Shown here: positions 8,324 to 17,989 of the stretch, piece by piece
How positions within the stretch are numbered: the stretch's first letter is position 1
How the letters are laid out: every line of letters begins with the position of its first letter
Source: Paenibacillus humicus NBRC 102415
Lineage (GTDB): Bacteria > Bacillota > Bacilli > Paenibacillales > Paenibacillaceae
Direction: 5' to 3'
Assembly: GCF_004000905.1 (NCBI RefSeq)
Contig: NZ_BIMD01000050.1
Span: forward strand, 1 to 36,519
DNA: 36,519 nt
Program-made: the position numbers and the translations under genes
Notes under the pieces: generated by a model
Seen by the model: the letters and a program-made list of their open reading frames with translations, nothing else
What the model was told of the DNA's origin: nothing
Database searches by the model: none

Positions 8324-8381
8324 CCGTGCCGGATTCTCCCTACCGGAGATTCCGCCGGCTGGCCGGCATGCGGTTTTTTTT
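8324..8381 (+). terminator. riboswitch-controlled terminator before purE
   Basis: GC-rich pairing (CCG-TGCCGG at 8324-8332 with CCGGCA-TG-CGG at 8363-8373) enclosing smaller hairpins, followed by eight T (8374-8381). An alternative shorter hairpin from about 8353 uses the same T-run. It lies about 100 nt after the aptamer and 60 nt before purE. Confidence 0.75.
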
Positions 8382-8442
8382 GTTTCCGGCATCACATCGG
8401 ATTTTCGCACTAGGAATATAGATAAAGGCGGGATGAACAATC

Positions 8443-8928
8443 ATGACTGCTATCGTGGGCGTCATTATGGGCAGCAAATCCGACTGGGAAACGATGAAGC
8501 TTGCCTGCGGCATTCTGGATGAGCTTGGAATTCCTTATGAGAAAAAGGTCGTATCCGCTCACCGAACCCCTGATCTGATGTTCCACTATGCCGAGACCGC
8601 TGTCGAGCGGGGCTTGAAGGTCATTATCGCCGGAGCCGGCGGAGCGGCTCACTTGCCCGGAATGGTAGCCGCGAAAACGGCGCTTCCGGTTATTGGCGTT
8701 CCCGTCAAATCGTCGAGCCTGAGCGGACTGGACTCGCTTCTGTCCATCGTGCAGATGCCTGCCGGCGTTCCCGTCGCCACGGTGGCGATCGGCCATGCGG
8801 GAGCAAGCAACGCAGGCCTGCTGGCGGCGCAGATTATCGGCGCATTCGATCCGGGGATCAGGCGGCTCGTCGAAGAGCGGCGCGAAGCCATCCGGCTGCA
8901 GGTGCTTGAAAGCGGCGAAGAGCTGTGA
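8443..8928 (+). CDS. purE: N5-carboxyaminoimidazole ribonucleotide mutase
   Basis: Cytosolic class I PurE (161 aa, normal length) that moves the carboxylate of N5-CAIR, made by PurK, to give CAIR. Diagnostic motifs are [10 protein letters not shown] near the N-terminus, SAHRTPD (catalytic His) and [11 protein letters not shown]. Start ATG 8443 has only a moderate Shine-Dalgarno (AAGGCGGG). It is the first gene of the operon, downstream of the guanine riboswitch, and its stop overlaps the purK start by 4 nt. Confidence 0.97.
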   Translation: MTAIVGVIMGSKSDWETMKLACGILDELGIPYEKKVVSAHRTPDLMFHYAETAVERGLKVIIAGAGGAAHLPGMVAAKTALPVIGVPVKSSSLSGLDSLLSIVQMPAGVPVATVAIGHAGASNAGLLAAQIIGAFDPGIRRLVEERREAIRLQVLESGEEL

Positions 8929-10127
8929 GGGATTCCGGCAAGATAACAGGGAACGGGAGCGGGGCTGTCCGCACCGATCAAGCGCGCGTCATACCGCCGG
9001 GATCGACGGTAGGCATCCTTGGGGGCGGGCAGCTCGGCCGCATGATGGCGCTGGCCGGCAGCGCGATGGGCTACCGCTTCGTGGCGCTTGATCCTGCGGA
9101 GGACGGGCCCTGCGCTCAGGTTGCCGATAGCATCGCGGCCGGCTACGACGATCGGGAGGCGGCGCGGGAGCTGGCGTCGCGCGCGGATGTCATCACGTAT
9201 GAGTTCGAGAACGTGGATGCGGGAGTCGCCGCCATGCTGGCGGAGCAATCTTACGTGCCGCAAGGCAGCGAGCTTCTCTATACGACGCAGCACCGGCTGC
9301 GGGAGAAGCGGGCGATCGAGGCGGCAGGGGCCCGGGTCGCTCCGTACGAGGAGATTTCAAGCGAGGCAGTCCTGAGGGAGGCTTGCGGCCGTCTTGGCTT
9401 GCCGGCGGTGCTGAAGACGGCGACCGGCGGCTACGACGGCAAAGGGCAATGGGTCATCCGCAGCGAGGCGGAGATTCCGGCAGCCTATGCGGAGCTGAGC
9501 CGATCCGGAGCGGAGCTGGTGCTGGAGCAGTTCGTTTCCTTCCGGATGGAGCTGAGCGTCATCGCCGCCCGGAGCTCTCTGGGCGAGGTGAAGACGTTCC
9601 CGGCTGCGGAAAATATCCACATCGACAACATTCTCCATCTATCCGTCGTTCCCGCCCGCGTCCCCGCCGCCGTTCTGGAGGAAGCCGAGCGGCTGGCGGT
9701 CCGGATCGCGGAAGGGCTTGAGGTCGTCGGCTTGATCGCCGTGGAGCTGTTTCTCACCGAGGAAGGCGAGCTGTTCGTCAACGAGCTGGCCCCGCGTCCC
9801 CACAACAGCGGCCATTATACGATGGAAGCCTGCCGCACCTCGCAGTTCGAGCAGCATGTGCGGGCGGTATGCGGCCTGCCGCTCGGGGATGCGGGCCTCA
9901 TGAGTCCCGTCGTCATGGTGAACGTCCTCGGCCAGCATGTGGAGCCGCTGGTGAGTCATCTGTCGCGGTTCGATGGAGAGGCCGCCAGGCTTGGCGCCGT
10001 CCCGAAGCTGCATCTGTACGGCAAGGCGGAGGCAAAGCCTAACCGCAAGATGGGCCATGTCAACGTGCTCGCTCCCGACACGGCCGCGGCGCTGGAGTGG
10101 ATCCGCGGAACGGGAGTCTGGAGCTGA
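8925..10127 (+). CDS. purK: N5-carboxyaminoimidazole ribonucleotide synthase
   Basis: ATP-grasp enzyme (400 aa) that carboxylates AIR with bicarbonate and ATP. The preATP-grasp domain carries [14 protein letters not shown]; the central domain has the nucleotide-binding [25 protein letters not shown] is the family signature near the C-terminal third. Translation starts at GTG 8925 in a GTGA overlap with the purE stop, which implies coupling. This is the only plausible start, and it adds about 25 residues before the conserved PGSTVGIL region, slightly more than in B. subtilis. A 235-nt non-coding gap follows before purB. Confidence 0.96.
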   Translation: MRDSGKITGNGSGAVRTDQARVIPPGSTVGILGGGQLGRMMALAGSAMGYRFVALDPAEDGPCAQVADSIAAGYDDREAARELASRADVITYEFENVDAGVAAMLAEQSYVPQGSELLYTTQHRLREKRAIEAAGARVAPYEEISSEAVLREACGRLGLPAVLKTATGGYDGKGQWVIRSEAEIPAAYAELSRSGAELVLEQFVSFRMELSVIAARSSLGEVKTFPAAENIHIDNILHLSVVPARVPAAVLEEAERLAVRIAEGLEVVGLIAVELFLTEEGELFVNELAPRPHNSGHYTMEACRTSQFEQHVRAVCGLPLGDAGLMSPVVMVNVLGQHVEPLVSHLSRFDGEAARLGAVPKLHLYGKAEAKPNRKMGHVNVLAPDTAAALEWIRGTGVWS

Positions 10128-10362
10128 GCCGGCCCAGGCGGCAAGGACGCGGATTGGAATTTGAGAGTAAAATGAAAAAGGATGCGCTGCATGCCGGACG
10201 GTCAAGGCGATGGATGCCGGAGAAAGCTTCGGCTCGGCTGGCCGGACAGGCGATGGAACGATAGTGTCCGCAGCCCGGTGCCGAGGGAATCAATTCCGGA
10301 GACAGCCTCGATTGGCCGACGCAAGCGGCTTGGAATAAATCAGACAAAAGGTGGATGAGTGC

Positions 10363-11658
10363 ATGCTTGAGCGTTACAGCAGGCCCGAGATGAGGGCGAT
10401 TTGGACGGAAGAGAACAAATTCAAGGCGTGGCTGGAGGTTGAAATCTGCGCTTGCGAGGCATGGTCCGAGCTTGGAGTCATCCCGCGCGGGGATGTAGCC
10501 GCGATCCGCGAGAAAGCCGGCTTCGACATCGACCGGATCAACGAGATCGAGCTGGAGACGCGCCATGACGTCATCGCCTTCACCCGCGCCGTCTCGGAGA
10601 CGCTCGGAGCCGAACGCAAATGGGTTCATTACGGCCTTACCTCCACCGACGTCGTGGATACGGCGATGGGATACATCCTTCGTCAGGCCAATGAAATTCT
10701 GGAGAAGGATATCGTTCAATTCATCGACATTTTGCGCGGACAAGCCGTTGCTTACAAGGATACCGTCATGATGGGCCGCACGCATGGCGTCCACGCCGAG
10801 CCGACGACGTTCGGCCTGAAGCTGGCGCTCTGGTACGAGGAAATGAAGCGCAACCTGGACCGCTTCCGCCATGCGGCCGACGGCGTGCAGTTCGGCAAGA
10901 TCTCCGGCGCTGTCGGCACCTATGCGAACATCGACCCCTTCGTGGAAGAGTTCGTCTGTCGCAAGCTCGGCACGAAGCCGGCGCCGATCAGCACGCAGAC
11001 GCTTCAGCGCGACCGCCACGCGGAGTACATGGCGACGCTTGCCCTGATCGCGACGTCGCTCGACAAGTTCGCGACCGAGATCCGCGCCCTTCAGAAGAGC
11101 GAGTTCCGCGAGGTGGAGGAGCCTTTCGCCAAGGGGCAGAAGGGATCGTCCGCGATGCCGCACAAGCGCAATCCGATCGGCTGCGAGAACATCTCCGGCC
11201 TTGCCCGCGTCATCCGCGGCCATATGATCAGCGCCTACGAGAACGTGCCGCTCTGGCATGAGCGCGACATCAGCCACTCCTCGGTGGAGCGCGTCATCCT
11301 GCCGGATGCGACGATGCTGCTGAACTACATGCTGAACCGTCTGGGCAACATTCTGAAGAACCTGCAGGTATTCCCGGATAACATGAAGCGCAACATGGGC
11401 CGCACGTTCGGCGTTCCGTTCTCCGGCCGCGTCATGACCAAGCTCATCGACAAGGGCTTCAGCCGCGAGCAGGCGTACGATACCGTGCAGCCTCGCGCAA
11501 TGCAGGCCTGGGAGGAGCAGCGCCAGTTCCGCGACATCATCGGCTCGACGCCGGAGATTACTGCGGTGCTGAGCGCGGAAGAGCTCGACGATGCGTTCAA
11601 CCCAAGCTGGCACTTGAAGCATGTCGATACGATTTTCCGCCGGCTGGAGCTTATCTAG
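10363..11658 (+). CDS. purB: adenylosuccinate lyase
   Basis: Bifunctional enzyme of the fumarase/aspartase superfamily, acting on SAICAR in IMP synthesis and on adenylosuccinate in AMP synthesis. It is 431 aa, and the sequence tracks the B. subtilis protein closely from [10 protein letters not shown] to the C-terminus. Signature [10 protein letters not shown] is present, as are TSTDVVDTA and [10 protein letters not shown], which carry the catalytic Ser and His residues. ATG 10363 is preferred to the in-frame GTG 10351: AAAGGTGG (10347-10354) is well placed for it and the resulting N-terminus matches the family. Confidence 0.97.
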   Translation: MLERYSRPEMRAIWTEENKFKAWLEVEICACEAWSELGVIPRGDVAAIREKAGFDIDRINEIELETRHDVIAFTRAVSETLGAERKWVHYGLTSTDVVDTAMGYILRQANEILEKDIVQFIDILRGQAVAYKDTVMMGRTHGVHAEPTTFGLKLALWYEEMKRNLDRFRHAADGVQFGKISGAVGTYANIDPFVEEFVCRKLGTKPAPISTQTLQRDRHAEYMATLALIATSLDKFATEIRALQKSEFREVEEPFAKGQKGSSAMPHKRNPIGCENISGLARVIRGHMISAYENVPLWHERDISHSSVERVILPDATMLLNYMLNRLGNILKNLQVFPDNMKRNMGRTFGVPFSGRVMTKLIDKGFSREQAYDTVQPRAMQAWEEQRQFRDIIGSTPEITAVLSAEELDDAFNPSWHLKHVDTIFRRLELI

Positions 11659-11756
11659 GCAGCTATCCGCAGCCACCTCCTTTCGGGATGGACGGGTCCG
11701 AGTTTGAGGAAGACCGGTCCCTCGGGCGGCCTGACAGGCCGCTGCAAGCGCCTTTT

Positions 11757-11801
11757 CGGCTGCATGGGAGATGTGAGGCTTGCCGGCTGCATGGGAGATG
11801 T
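11757..11801 (+). repeat. 18-nt direct repeat upstream of purC
   Basis: CGGCTGCATGGGAGATGT occurs at 11757-11774 and again, identically, at 11784-11801 (27-nt period). It lies in the 193-nt purB-purC gap, downstream of a 7-bp hairpin (GCGGCCT/AGGCCGC, 11726-11742). No T-run, promoter or gene is evident. It is probably a small local duplication. Confidence 0.6.
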
Positions 11802-11851
11802 CATGGAGCAGGATCCATTCCTATATTTCTAATCGAGGCAGGGGAGAAATC

Positions 11852-12751
11852 ATGGCCGCAACGTCCGAAGCGCTGTCCACGGCAGCGAATCTTATCCAGG
11901 CGCCGCTGCTCTACAAGGGCAAGGTGCGGGAGCTGTACGATCTTGGCGAGCACTATCTTATCGTCGTGACAGACCGCATCAGCGCGTTTGATTACATGCT
12001 TGACCCGGCTGTGCCGGACAAGGGCAATGTGCTGAACCGGCTGAGCGCTTTCTGGTTTCAGCAGACGGCCGGCATCCAGGCGGGCCATGTCGTCCACACG
12101 GACGTGGAGCGGCTTGGGAGCATCGTCACCGACAAGGAGGCATTGCGCAACCGCATCATGGTGACCCGCAAGGCTGAGCGCATCGATATCGAATGCGTCG
12201 TGCGCGGATACATCACCGGCGGAGGCTGGAAGCAATACCGGCAGAACGGCGAGATCAACGGCATCAAGCTGCCTGCAGGGCTGCGCAAAAACGAGCGGTT
12301 CCCGGAGCCGATCTTCACTCCCGCGGCCAAGAACGACGTCGGCCATGACGAGGACATCCCGTTCTCCCGCATGGAAGAGCTCGTCGGCGCCGATATCGCG
12401 GCCCAATTGCGGGACCGCAGCATCCGGCTGTATGAATTTGCCCGCGGATACTGCGCGGAGCGCGGCATCATCCTCGCCGACTGCAAGTTCGAATTCGGCC
12501 TCATCGACGGCGAGATCGTCCTGATCGACGAGATCTTCACCCCGGATTCCTCCCGCTTCTGGGCGGAGGACAAATACGTGCTGGACGTCGACATCGACAG
12601 CATGGACAAGCAGATCGTCCGCGACTACCTGCTCGGAACCGACTGGGACCGCGACAGCAAGCCGGCTCCTCTGCCCGAGGCTGTCGTCTCGAAGACGACG
12701 GAGCGCTATCGGGAGATCTATCGCCTTCTGACCGGCGCGGAGCTGGTATAG
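11852..12751 (+). CDS. purC: SAICAR synthetase (long form)
   Basis: Joins CAIR with aspartate using ATP. At 299 aa it belongs to the longer group (yeast Ade1-like, about 290-305 aa) rather than the roughly 240-aa form of B. subtilis. Recognisable segments are LLYKGKVRELYDLG, TDRISAFDYML, VRGYITGGGWKQY and the C-terminal LIDEIFTPDSSRFW. ATG 11852 follows AGGGGAGA (11840-11847); the frame extends upstream through the direct repeats but those codons have no ribosome-binding site. The position between purB and purS is the standard operon order. Confidence 0.95.
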   Translation: MAATSEALSTAANLIQAPLLYKGKVRELYDLGEHYLIVVTDRISAFDYMLDPAVPDKGNVLNRLSAFWFQQTAGIQAGHVVHTDVERLGSIVTDKEALRNRIMVTRKAERIDIECVVRGYITGGGWKQYRQNGEINGIKLPAGLRKNERFPEPIFTPAAKNDVGHDEDIPFSRMEELVGADIAAQLRDRSIRLYEFARGYCAERGIILADCKFEFGLIDGEIVLIDEIFTPDSSRFWAEDKYVLDVDIDSMDKQIVRDYLLGTDWDRDSKPAPLPEAVVSKTTERYREIYRLLTGAELV

Positions 12752-12765
12752 GACAATTACAGGCA

Positions 12766-12927
12766 GGCGCTGAATAAGCCGAAAAAGCCGAAAAAATCGT
12801 CTTATTCGGCCGCCAGGACGAACCCGGCGCAGAATAAGCCGAAAAAATCGTCTTATTCGGCCGTTAGGACGAACCCGGCGCCGAATAAGCCGAAAAAGTC
12901 GTCTTATTCGGCCGCCAGGACGATCCC
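12766..12927 (+). repeat. three tandem hairpin-forming repeats between purC and purS
   Basis: Three near-identical units begin at 12766, 12826 and 12877. The spacing is 60 then 51 nt; the first unit is longer because of a 9-nt internal duplication of an A-rich motif. Each unit contains GAATAAG...CTTATTCGGC. In the third unit this makes a 10-bp stem (12880-12889 with 12903-12912) capped by an inner CGA/TCG helix. The repeats fill most of the 311-nt gap and show no T-run. The unit lengths are multiples of three, but stop codons interrupt the readings I tried. Confidence 0.85.
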
Positions 12928-13062
12928 GTCCGAACTCCTGCGCACAGCGGGTTTCGGACGCATAATTGGTGAACTGCCGGCTGAATCTTCAGACAGCACA
13001 GCGCGCTACGGACTTTTTCAACATCATCCCCATCACATTCCCCCATAAGAGGAGTTGCCATA

Positions 13063-13305
13063 ATGAAAGCAACGGTATACGTGACGATCAAGCAGAACGT
13101 GCTGGACCCGCAGGGAACGGCCGTGCAGGGAGCGCTTCACAGCATGGGCTTTGCGGAAGTGGACAAAGTGCGCATCGGCAAATACCTGGAGCTGACACTG
13201 GACACCGAAGACCGCGCCGAAGCGGAGCAGCGCGTGCGCGCCATGTGCGAGAAGCTGCTGGCGAACACTGTCGTCGAAGACTACCGCTTCGAGCTGGAGG
13301 GCTGA
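13063..13305 (+). CDS. purS: phosphoribosylformylglycinamidine synthase subunit PurS
   Basis: Small structural subunit (80 aa) of the three-part FGAM synthase; PurS dimers bridge PurQ and small PurL. The sequence has the expected [17 protein letters not shown] start and the VRIGKYLEL core. ATG 13063 is preceded by AAGAGGAG. PurQ starts 4 nt after its stop. The repeats just upstream separate it from purC. Confidence 0.95.
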   Translation: MKATVYVTIKQNVLDPQGTAVQGALHSMGFAEVDKVRIGKYLELTLDTEDRAEAEQRVRAMCEKLLANTVVEDYRFELEG

Positions 13306-13309
13306 GCCG

Positions 13310-14005
13310 ATGAAGTTTGCGGTCATCGTTTTTCCGGGCTCCAACTGCGACATCGACTGCTACAAGGCCGTTGAAGAAACGATCGGGCAGTCCGTCGATT
13401 ATGTCTGGCACACGGCAACCGACCTTTCGGCGTACGACGCGATTCTCGTGCCGGGCGGCTTCTCTTACGGGGATTACCTGCGCTGCGGCGCGATCGCTCG
13501 TTTTGCGCCGGTCATGAACGAGGTCGTCAAGGCGGCCGAAGCGGGCAAATACGTGCTCGGCATCTGCAACGGCTTCCAGATTCTGACCGAGGCGGGACTG
13601 CTGCCGGGAGCGCTGCTGCGCAACCGGGATCTGAAATTCCTTTGCCACCAGTCGCCTCTGGAGGTCGTCAACGCGGCGACTCCTTTCACAAACCAATACG
13701 CGCCGGGCGAGGTCATTTCCATCCCGATCGCCCATGGCGAAGGCAACTACTACTGCGACGACGAGACGCTTGAGAGCCTCCGGGCGAACAACCAGATCGT
13801 CTTCCGCTACGCGAACGGCGGCAATCCGAACGGCTCCGTCTACGACATCGCCGGCGTCTCCAACGAGCGCGGCAACGTCGTCGGCATGATGCCCCATCCG
13901 GAGCGCGCGGTAGATCAGATTCTCGGCTCCGAGGACGGCAAGCGGATGTTCACATCGATTTTGAACGCATGGAGGGAACAGCATGACGCAGCAGTTAACA
14001 GCTAA
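13310..14005 (+). CDS. purQ: phosphoribosylformylglycinamidine synthase subunit PurQ (glutaminase)
   Basis: Class I glutamine amidotransferase (231 aa) that delivers ammonia to PurL. The start [12 protein letters not shown] is typical. The nucleophile is Cys86 in LGICNGFQ, and the His-Glu pair is in [10 protein letters not shown] near the C-terminus. GGAGG (13296-13300) lies within the end of purS, 9 nt before the ATG. Its last 23 nt overlap the start of purL, pointing to coupled translation of the complex. Confidence 0.97.
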   Translation: MKFAVIVFPGSNCDIDCYKAVEETIGQSVDYVWHTATDLSAYDAILVPGGFSYGDYLRCGAIARFAPVMNEVVKAAEAGKYVLGICNGFQILTEAGLLPGALLRNRDLKFLCHQSPLEVVNAATPFTNQYAPGEVISIPIAHGEGNYYCDDETLESLRANNQIVFRYANGGNPNGSVYDIAGVSNERGNVVGMMPHPERAVDQILGSEDGKRMFTSILNAWREQHDAAVNS

Positions 14006-16226
14006 GGAACCGACGGCGGAGCAGATTGCCGAGCAGAAGATCTATCAGCAGTTCGGCGTAACCGATCATGAGTATGAGCTTATCTGCGGTTTCATGGGCC
14101 GGCAGCCGAACTACACCGAGATCGGCGTGTTCAGCGTCATGTGGTCGGAGCACTGCTCCTACAAGAATTCCAAGCCGATCCTGAAGAAATTCCCGGTGAC
14201 GGGACCGAAGGTGCTCATGGGTCCGGGCGAAGGCGCGGGCATCGTGGATATCGGGGACAACCAGGCGGTCGTGTTCAAAATCGAGTCGCACAACCATCCG
14301 TCCGCAGTCGAGCCTTACCAGGGCGCCGCGACCGGCGTCGGCGGCATCATCCGCGACATCTTCTCCATGGGCGCGCGTCCGGTGGCGCTGCTGAACAGCC
14401 TCCGTTTCGGCAAGCTGGAAAATGACCGCGTGAAATATCTGTTCGAGCATGTCGTCAGCGGCATCGCGGGCTACGGCAACTGCATCGGCATCCCGACCGT
14501 CGCGGGCGAGGTGATGTTCGACGAGAGCTACGAGGGCAATCCGCTCGTCAACGCGATGTGCGTCGGCCTCATCGACCATGACAAAATCCAGCGCGGCGTC
14601 GCCAAGGGCGTCGGCAACCCGGTCTTCTACGTCGGTCCCGCCACGGGCCGCGACGGCATCCACGGCGCGACTTTCGCTTCCGTCGAATTGTCGGAAGAAT
14701 CCGAAGAGAAGCGCACCGCCGTCCAGGTAGGCGATCCGTTCATGGAGAAGCTCGTCATGGAAGCGACGCTTGAGCTGATCAATTCCGGCATCGTGCTCGG
14801 CATCCAGGACATGGGCGCGGCCGGCCTTACCTGCTCCAGCGCCGAGATGGCGTCCAAGGCCGGCAACGGCCTCGAGCTGTACCTCGACGAGGTGCCGCAG
14901 CGCGAGGAAGGCATGACGCCTTACGAGATGATGCTGTCCGAGTCGCAGGAGCGCATGCTGTTCGTCGTCACGCCGGAGAACGAAGCTCAGGCGCGCGAGA
15001 TCTTCGACCGTTGGGGCGTCATCTGCGCCAAGGTCGGCAAGGTGACCGACGACGGCCGCCTGCGGCTGTTCCATCAGGGCGAGGAAGTCGCCGACATGCC
15101 GGTCACCGCGCTCGTCGACGAGTGCCCGGTGTACGACAAGCCTTCGAAGGAGCCGGCCTATTATGCGGCGAATGCAAGTGTGGACACGGCTGCCTATGGC
15201 GAAGTCGCCGACCTCAATGCAGCCCTGGAAAAGGTTCTTGCCTCTCCGACGGTTGCCAGCAAGGAATGGGTGTACAAGCAGTACGACCATATGGTCCGCA
15301 CCAGCACGGCGGTACCGCCGGGCTCCGACGCGGCGGTCGTGACGATTCCCGGCACGCGCAAGGCGCTGGCGATGACGACCGACTGCAACGGCCGCTACGT
15401 TTACCTCGATCCCGAGGTCGGCGGCGCGATCGCGGTCGCCGAAGCGGCGCGCAACATCGTCTGCTCCGGAGCCGAGCCGCTGGCGATCACGGACAACCTG
15501 AACTTCGGCAACCCGGAGAAGCCGGAAGTGTTCTGGCAGCTGGAGAAATCCGCGGACGGCATGAGCGAAGCCTGCCGCGTGCTGGAGACGCCGGTCATCG
15601 GCGGCAACGTCAGCCTGTACAATGAGAACGCCAAGGGCGCCATCTATCCGACGCCGGTCATCGGCATGGTCGGACTCGTGGAAGACCTCAGCCACATTAC
15701 GACGCAGGAATTCAAGAACGCCGGCGACGCGGTCATCCTGCTCGGGGATACGAAAGCCGAGCTTGGCGGCAGCGAGCTGCAGTACGTGCTGGAAGGCAAA
15801 GCGGAAGGACGTCCTCCGGGCCTCGATCTCGCCGTGGAGAAAAAGCTGCTCGACGCCGTGCTGACAGCCATCCGCGGCGGTCTCGTCGCCTCGGCGCATG
15901 ACCTGTCGGAGGGCGGCCTGGCTGTCGCTCTGGCGGAATCCGCTTTTGGCCGCGGCCTCGGCGCCGAAGTGAACGTGGCGACGGACCTTCGTCCGGACCA
16001 CGCGCTGTTCAGCGAATCGCAGTCGCGCATCCTGCTGAGCGCCTCGCAGGACAACAAGGCTGCTCTGCTGGCGCTGCTCGCGGAGCGCGGCGTTCCCCAT
16101 GCGGAGATCGGCACCGTCGGCGGAGAGGAACTTCTCATCAAGGTGAACGGCAAGCCGGGCGTCCAGGCTTCGGTCAGCGGTCTCCGGAAAGTCTGGAAGG
16201 ATGCGATTCCATGTCTGATGAAGTAA
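13983..16226 (+). CDS. purL: phosphoribosylformylglycinamidine synthase subunit PurL (small form)
   Basis: ATP-dependent FGAM synthase catalytic subunit, 747 aa, the short PurL that works with PurS and PurQ. Two AIR-synthase-like halves are visible: the first with [29 protein letters not shown] and [14 protein letters not shown], the second with [17 protein letters not shown] and [19 protein letters not shown] 13983 is preceded by GGAGGG (13971-13976) inside purQ. The 3' end overlaps purF by 16 nt. Confidence 0.97.
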   Translation: MTQQLTAKEPTAEQIAEQKIYQQFGVTDHEYELICGFMGRQPNYTEIGVFSVMWSEHCSYKNSKPILKKFPVTGPKVLMGPGEGAGIVDIGDNQAVVFKIESHNHPSAVEPYQGAATGVGGIIRDIFSMGARPVALLNSLRFGKLENDRVKYLFEHVVSGIAGYGNCIGIPTVAGEVMFDESYEGNPLVNAMCVGLIDHDKIQRGVAKGVGNPVFYVGPATGRDGIHGATFASVELSEESEEKRTAVQVGDPFMEKLVMEATLELINSGIVLGIQDMGAAGLTCSSAEMASKAGNGLELYLDEVPQREEGMTPYEMMLSESQERMLFVVTPENEAQAREIFDRWGVICAKVGKVTDDGRLRLFHQGEEVADMPVTALVDECPVYDKPSKEPAYYAANASVDTAAYGEVADLNAALEKVLASPTVASKEWVYKQYDHMVRTSTAVPPGSDAAVVTIPGTRKALAMTTDCNGRYVYLDPEVGGAIAVAEAARNIVCSGAEPLAITDNLNFGNPEKPEVFWQLEKSADGMSEACRVLETPVIGGNVSLYNENAKGAIYPTPVIGMVGLVEDLSHITTQEFKNAGDAVILLGDTKAELGGSELQYVLEGKAEGRPPGLDLAVEKKLLDAVLTAIRGGLVASAHDLSEGGLAVALAESAFGRGLGAEVNVATDLRPDHALFSESQSRILLSASQDNKAALLALLAERGVPHAEIGTVGGEELLIKVNGKPGVQASVSGLRKVWKDAIPCLMK

Positions 16227-17989
16227 GCATAGCGGTCCAGCTCGGCTCCCGCTGGGGAGAGGGCGGCTTATCCGCCGTTCCCGAGCTGGATTCCGACGGC
16301 ATCGCGCTGACAGGCTCGGCGCCGGAGCTGCCGCTTGCAGGCCGTCTGCCTTCGAGCGGCGCGCCTTCGAGCGTTGGCGGCGACGGTTCGGGTTATGCCG
16401 GATCTCGGCCGCATTCAATCGCCGCTTCCGGAGTCGGCCGCGCCGCCGATTTCCGGCCTGAGCCTCGCATGGATTCCGAAGCCGCAAGCGGCCTTGCCGA
16501 TTCCGATTCCGAATCCGAGGAACTCCAAGCCGTCACCCGCACATGGGAAAACACCCATTACAATGCGGGCATCGGCCGCGACGACATTTTCGACAAGCTG
16601 AAGGAAGAATGCGGCGTGTTCGGAGTATTCAACACTCCCAATGCTTCGTCGCTGGCCTACTACGGCCTGCACGCGCTGCAGCATCGCGGCGAGGAAAGCT
16701 CGGGCGTCTGCACCGTGGACAGCCGGGACGGCAGCTTCGCTTACCACCGCGGAATGGGTCTTGTGAAGGAAGTGTTCACGACGGACATTCTGGCCTCGCT
16801 GCCGGGCGACCGGGCGATCGGCCATGTCCGTTATTCCACCTCCGGGGGCAGCCAGCTCGGCAACGCCCAGCCGCTCGTATTCAAATACCGCGGCGGGGAC
16901 CTCGCCGTAGCGACCAACGGCAACATCGTCAACGCGCCGTCGATCCGCCGCGAGCTGGAGGCGCAGGGCTCGATCTTCCAGACGACCAGCGATACCGAGG
17001 TCATCGCGCATCTTATCGCGCGCTCGCCCAAGCACTTCGTCGAAGCGGCCAAGGATGCGCTTCAGCGGATCATCGGCGGCTTCGCCTTCCTGATCATGAC
17101 CAACGACCTGCTGCTCGTCGCCTCGGATCCCAACGGGCTTCGTCCGCTTGTCATGGGCCGCCTCGGCGAAGGTTATGTCTTCGCCTCGGAAACCTGCGCT
17201 TTCGAGACGATCGGCGCGACGTACGTCCGCGACGTCCAGCCGGGAGAGCTGCTGATCCTCGACAAGGACGGTATGCGTACCGACCGCTTCGAGCAGGAGC
17301 AGCGCCGGGCATCCTGCGCGATGGAGTACATCTACTTTGCGCGCCCCGACAGCGACATCAACGAGGTCAACATCCATACCGCCCGCAAGCAGATGGGCCG
17401 CCGCCTCGCGGTGGAGTCGTTCATCGACGCCGACATCGTCACGGGCGTGCCGGACTCCAGCATTTCCGCCGCCATCGGCTACGCGGAGCAGACGGGCATT
17501 CCGTATGAGATGGGCCTCATCAAAAATAAATACACCGGCCGCACGTTCATCCAGCCGTCCCAGGAGCTGCGCGAGAAGGGCGTCAAGATGAAGCTGTCCG
17601 CCGTCCGCAAAATCGTCGAGGGCAAGCGCGTCGTCATGATCGACGACTCCATCGTCCGCGGCACGACTTCCCTGCGGATCGTCAACATGCTCCGCGAGGC
17701 CGGCGCCAAGGAAGTGCATGTGCGGATCAGCTCTCCGCCGTTCGCCAACCCTTGCTATTACGGCATCGACACGCCGGACCGGCGCGAGCTGATCGCCTCG
17801 TCCAAGACGGTGGAGGAGATCCGCCAGGCGATCAACGCCGATTCGCTGTATTTCCTCAGCGCCGAAGGCTTGATCGAGGCGGCTTCCGTGCCGGGCGACT
17901 CCAAGGGCGGCGGGCTGTGCCTCGCCTGCTTCACCAACGAGTACCCGACTCCAATCGACGAGAGCTCAGACAAGAGCTGCAGCTGCTAG
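16211..17989 (+). CDS. purF: amidophosphoribosyltransferase with long N-terminal extension
   Basis: First committed enzyme of the pathway: PRPP and glutamine give phosphoribosylamine. The catalytic N-terminal Cys of CGVFGVF is at residue 134, whereas B. subtilis PurF has an 11-residue propeptide. The added residues (about 8-105) are low-complexity and rich in Ser, Gly, Ala, Pro and Glu. After Cys134 the protein is normal: [12 protein letters not shown], the glutaminase fold, then the PRPP loop [14 protein letters not shown] and the C-terminal cysteines of an Fe-S cluster as in the Bacillus enzyme. ATG 16211, with AAGGATG upstream and the usual overlap with purL, is the best start. Met87 (16469) would leave 47 residues before the Cys but lacks a ribosome-binding site. 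Confidence 0.95.
   Translation: MSDEVSIAVQLGSRWGEGGLSAVPELDSDGIALTGSAPELPLAGRLPSSGAPSSVGGDGSGYAGSRPHSIAASGVGRAADFRPEPRMDSEAASGLADSDSESEELQAVTRTWENTHYNAGIGRDDIFDKLKEECGVFGVFNTPNASSLAYYGLHALQHRGEESSGVCTVDSRDGSFAYHRGMGLVKEVFTTDILASLPGDRAIGHVRYSTSGGSQLGNAQPLVFKYRGGDLAVATNGNIVNAPSIRRELEAQGSIFQTTSDTEVIAHLIARSPKHFVEAAKDALQRIIGGFAFLIMTNDLLLVASDPNGLRPLVMGRLGEGYVFASETCAFETIGATYVRDVQPGELLILDKDGMRTDRFEQEQRRASCAMEYIYFARPDSDINEVNIHTARKQMGRRLAVESFIDADIVTGVPDSSISAAIGYAEQTGIPYEMGLIKNKYTGRTFIQPSQELREKGVKMKLSAVRKIVEGKRVVMIDDSIVRGTTSLRIVNMLREAGAKEVHVRISSPPFANPCYYGIDTPDRRELIASSKTVEEIRQAINADSLYFLSAEGLIEAASVPGDSKGGGLCLACFTNEYPTPIDESSDKSCSC

Noticed and set aside
10171-10266. A 31-codon frame between purK and purB beginning MKKDALHAG
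   Set aside because: Poor ribosome-binding site and no recognisable content; probably chance.
13995-16487. An 830-codon minus-strand frame opposite purL
   Set aside because: Shadow of purL caused by strong third-position GC bias; Arg/Asp/His-rich with no domain. Similar long shadows lie opposite purB, purH, purQ and pbuG.
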